A DNA stretch of 64,000 nt from Ophioderma brevispina (lineage: Eukaryota > Echinodermata > Ophiuroidea > Amphilepidida > Ophiodermatidae), in NCBI GenBank assembly GCA_023653785.1, contig JAMKCH010049418.1, positions 62,001 through 126,000 of the forward strand. The letters run 5' to 3'. The notes under the pieces were generated by a model that ran no database searches, was not told the DNA's origin, and saw only the letters and a program-made list of their open reading frames with translations. Shown here piece after piece: positions 50,928 to 62,300 of the stretch (position 1 is its first letter; every line of letters begins with the position of its first letter). The translations under genes and the position numbers were made by a program.

Positions 50928-51116
50928 GAAGATACTAAAGTGCCACGGCTTGGTTTTGATTTGATTGACAAATTGAAACATAGGTGGACCGAGGATGGTG
51001 AAACTTGCCCCGGCCAGCTTTTGATATTCTGAAAATCAGGATCAACAATGAGAGTGAATTAATAGGATGAAGATCCAGACGTAGCTGCACTGATTACCAG
51101 CAAGGATAATGATGAG
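50928..51116 (+). pseudogene. Unassigned exon-like segment, plus strand
   Basis: Bounded by an acceptor-like 'gactttcag' and a donor-like 'GATGAG/gtaatt'. Reads 'EDTKVPRLGFDLIDKLKHRW' and then, after a one-base shift, 'FDILKIRINNESELI' and 'EDPDVAALITSKDNDE'. Codon pattern and composition look like coding sequence. A further short frame follows at about 51174-51268, after 'cttctatctag', reading 'GGSQFDACYVTFDNSRFVDS' before a stop. No family recognised. Confidence 0.35.
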
Positions 51117-51268
51117 GTAATTTTTATTTGTAGTTTCGTTTCTGTTTTTCTATCAACGTAAACTTCTATCTAGATTTCATCCAAGGTGGGTCGCAATTTG
51201 ATGCATGCTATGTTACATTTGATAATTCCCGTTTTGTTGACTCAGTACCGAATAAATTAGTCTTTTAA

Positions 51269-52084
51269 GGGAGTCGGAGGACCCATCCCATTGTAAATGT
51301 TTATACGTCATTGATATCTAGTTTATCTACGCGCGTCGCGTTTTATTCCGTGCATTCTATGCTGGGAAATTCAAGGGGACTCGCAGGTTCTTTATATCAG
51401 AAACAAATTGGGCGGCTAGTTTTCAGCATTTGCTTTTCTCACCTCCAAATAGTGGAGCCATACAAGGCATTTTCAGAATTGACAACAATCTTGGCATGTT
51501 ATAATTTATATAATCTTTGAATACTGGACATCAAATCAAGCAAAATGTTTTAAAAATATTCGTCCAAGTTTGGAAAGCCATTTAAACAAGAGGCACGGCC
51601 CGGCACGCTGACATTTCCATTACAAACCAAAAAGAGCACTGAGGCACCCCAATCTTGTGGACTTTAAAATATTTAAAAGAAGGTTAGTAGATTGGAAACC
51701 CGGACAAATATTATTAAGACCATAGCTATCTTACCCACTAGAAAGCGAGGATTGTGTCGCCATTTGCCATTTAATAAACTTCCGACGGAATGAATCGGAT
51801 CCTGTCATATTGTGATCGCTCTCAAAATAAGGAATAGCATCGCTTGGAGCGATGGTCAAAATCACATATAATCAAAATTTTAAAACGGGCAACCAAGATA
51901 TATCGTTATTCTGAACATTGTTATTGTTTGGTTGAAATGGTTATATCTGTTGTCACCAATAACTCCCAAGTTCTTTCAGAAAACAAAATTGGTTGCTGAT
52001 CCATAATGTCCTCGCGGTTTTCTCCGTGAACTCAGGTTCCTCCGCTTCTAACCGGGGATTCTAAACTCGGACTTCTTTCCTTAA
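51269..52084. other. Interior of long-TIR element, no clear gene
   Basis: Open frames of moderate length at 51311-51520 overlap in two phases. Neither is convincing. Otherwise AT-rich. Confidence 0.4.
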
Positions 52085-52210
52085 ATCTTCCTGTTGTTTT
52101 GTTGACCTACTGTTGTGTTGAAGCGGAGATTCAACTCAGGTTGAAGCAGTTTAGCGACGCCCTGAGCACTTAAGTGGATATGGCGCGGAATTATTATTAG
52201 CATTATTCGC
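52085..52210 (+). repeat. Possible SINE/retroposon 3' end
   Basis: 'gcgacgccctgagcacttaagtggatatggcgcggaattattattagcattatt' resembles the common 3' pattern of retroposons that end in '..gcactt..ggcgct.. (att)n'. The upstream boundary is not visible. Confidence 0.35.
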
Positions 52211-52342
52211 TAATTTCTTGATGTTTTCCAAGTCTCTGCCCATAGGGGGATATCAATGAAACAATATTACTGATGGATCTGTGTCTAAAAGAATGTAGTG
52301 TGAGATCTCATCTCGAAAAATGATTGCCAAAGTTTATTTTAG

Positions 52343-52534
52343 CCAAAGGCTCGTGAATTCTTCTATTTATTTCGGCTTGCTAATTATTTCTACGAGAGCT
52401 CTTTTGGCCCAGATATACAACCGTTCTACCTTTCTAGTGGCTACATACCAGACGTGGGTAATCATCACACATTTACTTCCAAACTTTTTTCTTACGAAAA
52501 AAATCTTCAAACGATATTAAGCGATGAAACCTAA
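52343..52534 (+). pseudogene. Unassigned terminal-exon-like frame
   Basis: 63 codons open from just after 'gtttattttag' (acceptor-like) to a TAA. Rich in aromatic residues and protein-like: 'REFFYLFRLANYFYESSFGP' then 'FYLSSGYIPDVGNHHTF'. There is no ATG, so it would be an internal or terminal exon. Could belong with the plus-strand segment at 50928. Family unknown. The overlapping frame 52320-52520 looks like a shadow. Confidence 0.35.
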
Positions 52535-52834
52535 CCATTGTATTCAGATTAGCCATTTCCTTTCATATAAAGCCAAACACGCTGTAAAAAAATCTCTTGT
52601 TTGGTACATTTGCTCAAATTGAAAACTGGTCTATCTGCATGAATATCGGGGAAATTTGGGGGTCTTGGGTTTGTGATGTCGTTGTGACGTATCTGATGGT
52701 TACATTTTGATCATGAATAGATAAACCCCATACTAGCAATGATTTCAATTTGACCACCATTGGGTACTTGTGAGAATGTTTATAGGAATGGAACAACCTC
52801 AATGGATATGTGGTTAGATAAAGTTAACCTCGTC

Positions 52835-54153
52835 TTACGGGGGAGGGGGGATTACCACCCGTAGTGAACCTAATGCGCTGAAATGCTAGAAGCTTTCGTT
52901 AAAAGCTTCTAGGTCATATTCCTCGTCCTTTCTGGTTATGATTTAGCGAAAAACAAATGCAAAGTAGCACCTTCACGGGTTAGGTATGCCGTCAAAGTCG
53001 AAGGGAAGAGGGGGTGGTTGCCACCCAAAAGATATTTTGGTACATTTTTTTATAATATTATGACACATTATGGCTCTAAAAAGTATCTGTTTTCTGTAAG
53101 AGAAAAGTCAATTGTAATCATTTGTGCTGAAAACCGCAGGGAAATCCGACATTCTAACTCTTTTGGCGCAAAAATGATTTTCGAAATTCTGTGGAAAATG
53201 CCATTTTGGCCGGGTCACGGACTTTATGACGTCATGTGACGCCACACTAGGTATGTTGGTACTTATTTTATACCTTATTTTGGTATCAATGAAAAGAAGT
53301 GGATCCTAGCTATCCTTGGTATCAAAATCATAAGCATCGGGGCATTATAACGAATTCTCGCGGGGGATGGTAACCCAACCTGGTCCTGCCTTTCTAAAAT
53401 CGTAGTCAATTGAAATCACCTTTTAAGAAAATGGCATTTTAATGGGGTTTACATAGGGTCAAAGTAAAAATGGATCAAGGTTGGCTTATTAATCATCTAG
53501 AAGTGGGCTTAAAGGTTCAAATATGATTCGAAATTAAAGATGGCAATGTCAGCTACATAATAAGGTGAAAAAAATAATATTTCGAATTTTTTACCCCCCA
53601 AGCTCAATCTTGATGACGTCATCATTTTCGTTCATTGATCTACTAAAAATATATTTTGGCAAATAAAACATTCATATCTTGTCAGTACATCCTATGGATA
53701 TAAAAAAGTAAAAAAGAGGGGGTAAATGGTTGAATAGTATGGTGTCATGAGAAAAATAGTACTTTTTTCATTGCCCAAAAACACAAGTAAACAATTCAGA
53801 AATTGAGCAATCGCGTTATTAAAGTTTTTGTTTGTACATAAGTCAATGGGGAAAAATATATTTAAACTGTATAAAAATGAAAAAGCGAAGGTAGTATTTG
53901 CGAATGAGGTGCAGATAAATAAACCAAAATATTATATGGGCTATCCGAATAGCAAGAAATAACAAATTGAAAATTTACATATTTTTCTCCAAAATTTGAG
54001 GACGTCATCAAAATGATCGTCATCGGGGCTATGCATCCATTTTTTAAACGGGTACATCATTTTTCTGGTTTCCTAGACCATAGAGAAGACAACCATGGTC
54101 AAGTCGGAGGGTCCTGGGGGGGGATGCACGGTAAAGGGGGACAGCTCACTGGC
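52835..54153 (-). repeat. Right terminal inverted repeat arm
   Basis: Reverse complement of the left arm, without the 385-bp duplication. Contains TGACGTCA at 53227 and 53614 and a local hairpin 'ctagaagctttcgttaaaagcttctag' at about 52887-52913. The outer end reads 'ggatgcacggtaaagggggacagctcactggc'. Confidence 0.85.
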
Positions 54154-57100
54154 TACTAGAAATAGAAGAAATCAGAAGCCCCAACACAACAACACTCCAA
54201 AAACAGGAATATTTCAAGCTATTTCTTCATGTTACCTGGCCACTGTCGCATTAGTTTGATATGATAATTAAGTTAGTTCAGCAAGATTCGAGCAATACAA
54301 GACAAGATTGGTTGGTCGCATTGCTTTTTGCACACTATTATAAACCGCGTTTGAGGCAGCGATGGATAAAATGATTTAAAAAATCGTTGGCCAGTAGCTA
54401 ACTTGAACGCATTACAATTAGAAAGAAATCCTGCACCCCCCCCCCCCACACACACAAACACGCGACAGAATCAAATGCACAACAAAAGACGAGGTTAATC
54501 TTCGTGCGATTTTTTAGACTTAACCCATTGTTCTCATTCGTTTGATATTGATCATTAACATTCGTTCATCGACATCTAGCCGTAAACTCAGATCAGGCAA
54601 AGCTTGCCACTAGATTCAAATCGCCAAATACGAAAATAACGTTTTCCCTTTTAATTCCCTCTTTTAACTTGCCAGGAACTGCGTGTCCTTTCCGTTTACT
54701 CGTTTGAGTTCCATTAGTAACTGAACCAAAGATTGCATTCCCGAGGTGCATTTACTCCTTTTAAAGATTGATTGGTTAGGTGAGTTATACTTTCTTTTAA
54801 AATTAGAAGTCAATGGACATCTAAATTGTCCCTTTTGACACCAAAGTGACTTGCTAATTCGATAGGGGGTTCTATAACTAGACACGCTTCAGTGTGTGAC
54901 AGTCAACGTCTGGCAGAATTCAGCTGTCCATCTCTGAGATCAAACCATTTATGGCTTTGTTCTGGTGACCCTTTGGCATACAGTGAGTGTAAGAGGATGT
55001 GTTATATACAATCCCATAAAGGCATATTATTGGAAAATTACCACTTGAAGAAGTCATGTGACATCATAATGAGCCTATTCTCAACAACATAAAAAACAGA
55101 CCTTTAAAGGTGCCTTGTCGATTTAAGTCTATCATGTCCTTCTACTTGATATGAGAAGCTGACACTTGCACATTACGTTCCCATTAATACCGTGGGAAAC
55201 AAACTTGCGGTGTCGATGGTAGAAAGGCAATAAGGCATATTGTAAAGCCCCTATTCAATAATCTGCTAATATTGATGGTTAACCATACCATAAAACGGCG
55301 GTTTTTTTTTGGTTTATATCTTGAGAATGAAATGGAGTTGAGAGCTCAAAAATTTCAGGCGACAATGAGAAATATACGGAATTATCTGATATTCAAATCA
55401 ATATACTCAGGTAACTCAGGGGCGGGGGCACCTGAACTGCGGAAAAAATGTTGGTACGTAATGAATTTTTGACAGGGTCTTCAAAGGCCTTGGGATTCTA
55501 TAATTTAAGCACGTTGTAACCCTAACCACAAATAAAGGAATAAATACTTCGCAGGTGCAAAAATTACCGTTTAGAGTCCTCCTCTTACCTCAAAACCTAG
55601 GTATGTTTGGACGCTTAAGACGCATTCGCCATACTAATTTCGAATAGGCGAATGTGAACGTTGTACTTTTAACAATTTGGTTCCAAAGTATTGTTATGTA
55701 CTTTATCGATTCAAGTCAATTTAGTAGACAGGCACTAATTTTGCAACAGCCACCCTTGCGTATCAGCTTGGTCGGATGGGTTTTACCAAGTGTGGCTGTC
55801 CTTTGTGAAACCTTTCCGCTCTAACTCCTTAAGTGCCATCAAAGCAATTAAATTACACCGATGCAATTGCTTTGCAAACATATTGCTATTGCTACAAAAC
55901 CGACCCCAAGTGCATTTTATCTGTATCCGTCCTGCACGTCCTCAAAGGGCGATGTCCTTTCCTCTTGATCCCTCGATGGACAGCGATTTGCAATAGTCTC
56001 GAGATGAAATTTGTCATATTACAAAATACAAATTTGTCTGTCGGAGAACTTCGACTTTTTTCGCATTTCTATATCTCAATTTAATTAATTGAGTATTTTA
56101 TCCTATTTGTTCATTATGGAAATAAACTGAGACCGACTCGAGGCATTTCAAAAAGCACGATTTAATATAAATTGGATACGGATAATCTTAAAGCAACCTT
56201 TTGGTTTGTGATTAATACTCGCAAAAAAAAAACACAGAAAACTACCCTCCAATAATTAAGACACCACTTACATTGCTTACCAGCTAGTGCTTGTGGATTT
56301 AGGGGGGAATTACGAACTGGTTTATTCAAATAAACTAGACACAAAATAAAGATATTGCCCGCGCCGGAGAAAACTATTCTACGTTTAACCCACAGCAACT
56401 TTAGACCGTTCTTATCCGCATTATATCAAAGCAAGTGTATTAAATTGACAAAGGCGCATATGAAGCCTGATCTATGTAATAATTAAAATGACGCAAATAA
56501 GGAAAAATATTTAGCTTGAGCTCCATTTTATTAACACTTTAAAAAGCGAGTATAGATTCTCCTGCACTTCGATTCGACAAAATGCATTTTCAGTATGGGA
56601 GGAGTAGACTATAGTGGGTATTATTTAAAACAGAGATTGCACGATTTTGTTTTACGGCAAATTTAGGGAAACGGTTAATATCAGAATATCGTTAATTACG
56701 GCGCGATAAAAATACGCGAAAACAGTTTGCAGTCTCTCTATTAGTAGTTTATTTGAATGGCATAATCTCAATTGTTTGCATGTTATATACCATAAACAAT
56801 GTTCATCTGCCTGACGTTAAGGCCAAAAAAGTTTGTTTTGCTTTTGAAATTTTTGTGCGCATTATTTTTTTCTTAGGTTTTCACTCGATTTTTTTTTGAT
56901 TCAGAAAAAAAGGAAAAATCGGCCAATAAAAATAAAAAGGTGGGTCCAAAATGTAATTAAAAAAACCCGCATTTCGCATTAGCATTTTTTTCAAAATAAA
57001 TTCGCGTTGCTATTTTTCACATTTCTTCTGAGACAAAGAATTTCCTTTAAAGATTATGCTATATTACTTGATACAAATCCGCCATATCTATTACACATAA

Positions 57101-57700
57101 AAGGGTGAAATTTTTGGCAACGGCTTGAGAAAAAAACCAAGGGTCTTTGTTTAAAACAATAATACCTGACTTTATGAGTCCGAACAACTCATGTTTTCTT
57201 GTCCAATGTGAAATCATGGCTAAATCAAAGCATAGTGAAGTTTTTATTTCAATTAGGTTCAGTATATGAATATTTTAAACAACATTGATATTACGCTGAT
57301 CGATAGATCACTCTAGCATCTAAAAAGAGGGAGCTGCCATGAACTTTCACGATAAAATCACTCATTACAAGAGAATTAAACCGTTTAATTACGCGTTTTC
57401 GCCTTATTCATTTGCATGCTGTATTAGGACATGGGTGCAATACCAACATTCCCAAATCTCAAATTTGAGAAATACGGCGCTTGTCTGGCGAATAAAAAAA
57501 GAATCTTTCTCAAAGACTAATTGTTTCCGGGGTTTGTTTTCTACTTTAGGTTGTTTCCCAGTTTGTAAAAGCCGGTAACCATAAGCACATTCTAAGAAAA
57601 TTCCAAACATTTCGTAATTTACACCATATTTGTTTTTCGACGTTTTATTTCATTTTGAGCTTAGTCATGTACATTTTATTCATTTATTTATAATTTCTTA
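54154..57700 (+). repeat. Large unit, copy 3, right part
   Basis: Resumes the unit with the second TACTA and 'gaaatagaagaaatca' and follows copy 1 block order to 'gcttagtcatgtacattttattcatttatttataatttctta'. Relative to copy 1 it lacks the 0.8-kb block at 29815, carries the MITE-like sequence at 55105, and has about 0.21 kb extra at 57255-57465 with no recognised content. Confidence 0.85.
55105..55385 (+). mobile_element. Second copy of the MITE-like sequence
   Basis: Matches 25362-25640 block by block ('gatttaagtctat', 'tctacttgatatgag', 'tcgatggtaga', 'gctaatattgatgg', 'tatatcttgagaatgaaat', 'cgacaatga'). Here it sits after the 'gagcctattctcaac' block, a different point in the unit. The right end is degraded. 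Confidence 0.65.
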
Positions 57701-58039
57701 TAGGCGTGTGTATTCATATTTTTATAGCGTGTGTATGTGCATATGTAGATGTGTTTGTGCATAATAAAAGGTGGTGTATAGAAAGTTCTACGTGGTGTAC
57801 AAGTGTATGTGTGTATGTTTATGTATGCATTATTTTTTCACTTATTTCATTTATGCATTTATTTTAATTTATACATGGCTAGTAGAGCCTACTTCATGGA
57901 AGGAGTTACTAATGTTGGCTCAACGGAAATCAGATAACGGTTCTAGATACGGATCACATTCGTGAATGAGCTTTGGGCTATTTTTCAAATAACACAGAAA
58001 TAGAATTCTACGTTTATTTCATATAGAGCGGTAGCAAGG
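57701..58039. other. No gene seen; TG-rich low complexity
   Basis: A TG/TATG-rich stretch lies at about 57705-57830 ('gtgtgtatgtgcatatgtagatgtgtttgtgc'). The ORF at 57771-57965 is a by-product of it. Confidence 0.5.
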
Positions 58040-58975
58040 ACTTGGGTCAAACATCATCGTTCATGTCCCACTACATCTCAGCTTTAACACCTTTAGTAGT
58101 TAGTATGGACCCTCTACATCAATGCAAGATAGTTAGTGGTGTCAAATTGTGGTGTCACTCTTTCAATAGGGGCCAATTTAAGTTTACACAGGGGTCAAAC
58201 TTTTAAATTACTCAATCGTGTTGAAATGTATGCCATATTGTCCGTCTAGTCATAAGGATTACAAAAATGTATAGTTTATACCATCTATGACCATTGGTTC
58301 TAGAGTTATTGGGTAAAAAATGGCTAAAAGTGCAAAAAGGTCAATTTCCATTTGTACAGGGGTCAAAATCAGAAGTTGCTCCAATTTTTGTTAAAAAATT
58401 AAACATATTGTTCATCTAGCTTAATGTGTCAAAATAAGGAATAGTTTGTAGCATCTGCAATGCATAGTCATCATGCTATGTGACAAATAGTCATGGGGCA
58501 ACATAATCCAATTGGCATTGACCTTTTTTGACCTTTATCTCGGTAAGTAAATATTTAACATAATCAAAACTATACTTTTTGGGAGTCCTCATACCTCAGG
58601 CAATAATTTGCAAGCATTTAAAATATAATCAGAGTAACTTGCGATGTTGACCCCTGTACAAATTGAGTTTGACCTTTTTTGCACTTTTAGCCATTTTTAC
58701 CCAGTAACTCTAAAATCAATGGTCATAGATGGTACAAACTATACATTTTTGGAGTCCTTGTGACTAGATGGATAATATGACATACATTTCAACATGATTG
58801 GAGTAATTTAAAAGTTTGACCCCTGTGCAAACTTAAATTGGCCCCTATTGAAAAAGTGACACCACAATTTGACACCACCGACTACCTTGCATTGATGTAG
58901 AGGGTCCATACTAACTACTAAAGGTGTCAAACCTTAGATGTAGTCGGGCATGAACGAACTCCCTAAATAAGGACC
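58040..58975. mobile_element. 0.94-kb palindromic (foldback) element
   Basis: The outer 340 bp of each side are nearly identical in inverted form, for example 'cctttagtagttagtatggaccctctacatcaatgcaag' at 58090 and its reverse complement at about 58885-58925. The arms consist of subrepeats of roughly 180 bp ('ggggtcaaa ... catattgt.catctag ... actatac ... catctatgac'). The few mismatches between arms suggest recent insertion or arm homogenisation. No ORF. A diverged relative lies at 390-615. Confidence 0.85.
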
Positions 58976-59376
58976 CTATGATATTTTGCTCTAATAATAG
59001 AAATCACTTTGTATACGGGCATGATTTTTATCATTTGGCGGGCTATTACGTCTTTGTCATCAATATTTTGGGCCCTCACGCAGGAACGTCTGCCAGAGAT
59101 AATAAATAAAGATTTGTTTACAATTGTTTATAGGAATGATCGGAATTTCCAGACATAATAGTAGTTTTACAAGCTACGGTGGGGCAATTATTTTGTCTAT
59201 GACGTTTAAATACGGGTAAGAGTCCTTGGCATTTGTTGTAAATTTACGTGAATTCTTGTAATTTTCCATTCATTTATCAGGATTTCGTATTGACTACCAT
59301 ATACATACCACTATGATCAGTCAATACGTGGATCCTTTGGAGAACAACACAATATTCATAAACAGCTAAGGTCATT
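58976..59376. other. No gene seen
   Basis: AT-rich spacer between the palindrome and unit copy 4. Contains the imperfect inverted pair 'gtattgactacca'/'gatcagtcaatac' near 59288-59326. Confidence 0.5.
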
Positions 59377-62300
59377 GTTCATTCTTTTACATTAAGAGAG
59401 TACGGATATTTAAAAAATCAGAGGACAAAAAAATTAAACCAGTCATCTGTCTTAAGAACGTTCTACCCTTTATTCTTTCGCATTCTTTACTCTTATTTGT
59501 GGAGCTTATTTACTTGATTGGAATACGCGATTATAGTGCCATGCTTTAACCGTGATGGTTTCCGCTGTTCAATTAACTTTACTGTCCACTTAAAGTGACG
59601 CATTGACCACGCTGACCAAAAGAAATTCCCCAAGAATAAGATGTATGGGTTTATTAACCCAACCATTAGTATGGCTCGTTGAGCGACAGCTTGATTTATT
59701 GTACACTTCAGTTTGCTTGTGAAGCAGCAAAGTAGAAAAATAGGCAAGAGCCCGTGACTGGATTCATTTTAGGTAAATCAGGCCTGGGGTTTTAGAAAAT
59801 AAATCGGTCGTTATTATCGCACTTGTCTTGCCTACAATGGTTTGGATTGCCAGAAGTAATGTGGTTTTAAGTGTTATCAAAACACAAATCGACCAAGAAC
59901 TAAAGTACGATTAACTTAAGGCTACCAAAGAATTCACAGCGAAGCTCTTAAATTGACTGCAATAATTTAGGTAGTGGGTTTTGAAAAGGTACCTCTTCAA
60001 CATCATGTTGTCAGTAGTAATAGTTTTTCCCAGATGAACAAAGCTTTGGTCATTGTTTGGTGGATGTTAATTAATATATTTAGCAAAACGAACCTTACAT
60101 GCTTTTTTACGTCAAGGCTAATCTAGGCATAACAGCAGTTATCTACCTAGTAACGCTTGACGGAATGGCGCCAATATAGCGATTAACCTCCATTTTGAAG
60201 ATCTGCAAGTCCTGGTTTGATGCTACATTGGCAGGAGGGCGTTCCATAAGCCTGAAGCGAAGGGGAGAGAGAAATGATCTTCTGTGGGAGGCCAAGTTGG
60301 ACATTGGGATTTTCACAGCATATATAAACTAAAGGTATTCATTTTCATCAGTCCTGTCGGATTTTTTTTTTTAACAGGTAAAGAAGCATATTTTATGGCA
60401 AAAATGTTAAGAAAGAGGAGGAAACTATATAACCTAGAACAACTAAAGTGCCTTCGTCCGTGAAGTAAGCTGTACGTTCCATTTTTTCATGGGCCTGTAT
60501 AATCGCTCTTACAGTCGTTATGTTCTCGGTATTCAACATGTCAAATAAACTTTACATCGTATCTAGTTAAGGCCCGGTTTAATTACTCTTGTACACAAAC
60601 GTATCTATAATGTATGACGAAGTAACAATCCCGCTACACAAAATTGATGTACAATATATTAATAAACCGGGAATAAGATGAGACATTGATTCAGGTCTGC
60701 TGGAGACCTTGTACTTTACGGTCGTCAGAAACACAAAAAAAATGGGTCCAGATTTCACCGGTTTAAAACCATGGCTTTAAGAGTCACAAGAGAGGTATCT
60801 GAGATACGAAGTTATATTTAAGAACTCACCATACGTTAAAAGGGGGGGGTAGATTGGGTATTCACAATTTTTTATGTGTGTTCTCTTCAAGTTGTCCTTT
60901 TCTTTTCACTTGAGACAGTGATTTTCTTTCAGTTTGTTGTATAGGAAGCTTTTGGGGTGTAAGATGGCGCGACAAAGTTTGATCCAATCTACTTTTGAAC
61001 GTCCTTAGAAATTCCCAGGGAGAAAAATGATCAAGGCTGTGGCAAGATATGACTGTCGTTGTTGTTTTGTATGTTTAATCCTTAACCTTTGATAAAAAAA
61101 CGCTCGTGAATCTTTGATCAACTCAAACTGCTGTATCCTTTTTACTCAAAATTTCACTGCAGAATGCACAAACGAGATGTGTTAAAGGAGAGTTGAAAGA
61201 GAGTGAGTGTAGGGGAAGAGGAAGAAGAGATGAAGAGAAAGGACGGTAGATTGATGATCAGGACACAAATGAACGCTCTGTTAGTTTTCTGTCAACAGAG
61301 CTCTAAGATATTGACGTGATTTATAACATCCAGAATTAGATAAGATGATTCATGATCTGACGTATTTTAATACAGAAGTCTGTTGTATCCTGTACTGTAT
61401 CCTTGGACATCGAGGATACAGCAGCTGTGTGCGGGCCCTTGTTCCAAAATGGCTCATTGCTCTCTTAATATAACCCATAAAACGTTATTACTTTTTTTTA
61501 ACTTTTAGCGAATAAAGTAGAAATACGATTAAATTTATACTTTCCACTTAACTTGGGAAAGAAACACACAACATGTTCTCGCCTTTAGACCATGTGTGTG
61601 CATGTTTTTTGTGTTTTTTTTTTTTTTTTTTTGTGTATGGTAGTGCGCTCGTGTGTGGAGATGCGTGTTAGTGATGTGCTTTTAATGATCCGTTTTACAG
61701 ATGTGCCATCTTTTTAACACACCCCAGCTTAGCTATGGGCGCAGACCTGATAAACAGAATTGGTGAGAAGAAAAAGAGTAAAAAAGAGAGGAATAGAGAG
61801 GGGCAAGAAGTAGGAAGGAGTGGTGAATGGAAGAAATGGAGAGGAACGCCTACGTTTTAATCATCGCTCGACTATAACTCTCCGTCTAATCACGTCTGAT
61901 AAACCCGTACTTTGACAAATAAAAAACCAACACCTCATGGCTATGTTTTTCAATCCACGCACCGCACCTGTAGCTAAGATTGAATGTCTAGCATTTTCAC
62001 CACATTTTAGCCGACCATGTTGTATGGTGATTGCAATCAGAAGCATGCCGATGGCACGGGTATTAATGGGGCCATTATCAAGGCATGATAGATCTGCAAA
62101 TTTCTTGGCAGACAAAACCTCTGAAATGCTTTTGACTTCAATACTATCTTCTTCTTTAACATGTATTCTAAGAATGCTAAATCGTCTAAATCATTTCGAC
62201 CTTTCCTGTTCTGATTTATCGTCTGTTAGAAATTAACTGACATTTGTGAGAGTTGTTCTTATGCCTACGGTGTATGATGCTTTAGCCGCAAAGGCAATAG

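Larger units (their letters stand above)
43393..54153. mobile_element. 10.76-kb long-TIR element inserted in unit copy 3
   Basis: Left end 'tactccgctgagctgatctccccgttaccgtgcatgcc' is mirrored at the right end ('ggatgcacggtaaagggggacagctcactggc'). The inverted arms run about 1.7 kb (left) and 1.3 kb (right), with shared landmarks including 'gatgcatagcc', TGACGTCA motifs, 'tgtggcgtcac..tgacgtcat', 'cctaacccgtgaaggtgctac' and 'atttgtttttcgct'. A TACTA duplication and intact empty sites in copies 1 and 4 make the insertion certain. About 3.8 kb of the interior is a later non-LTR insertion. The rest (45.1-46.4 and 50.2-52.8 kb) has short protein-like segments but no transposase, polymerase or integrase that I recognise. 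A long-TIR DNA transposon, possibly non-autonomous or decayed, is the best description. Confidence 0.85.

Noticed and set aside
43393..54153. Polinton/Maverick interpretation
   Set aside because: Long inverted ends fit, but the element is short once the retrotransposon is removed, the duplication is not the usual 6 bp, and I see no polymerase B, integrase, ATPase or protease motifs.
43393..54153. RAG-like (ProtoRAG/Transib) interpretation from the 5-bp duplication
   Set aside because: No CACTA/CACAGTG-type ends and no RAG1- or RAG2-like sequence visible. The duplication is AT-rich, unlike the GC-rich sites usual for that group.
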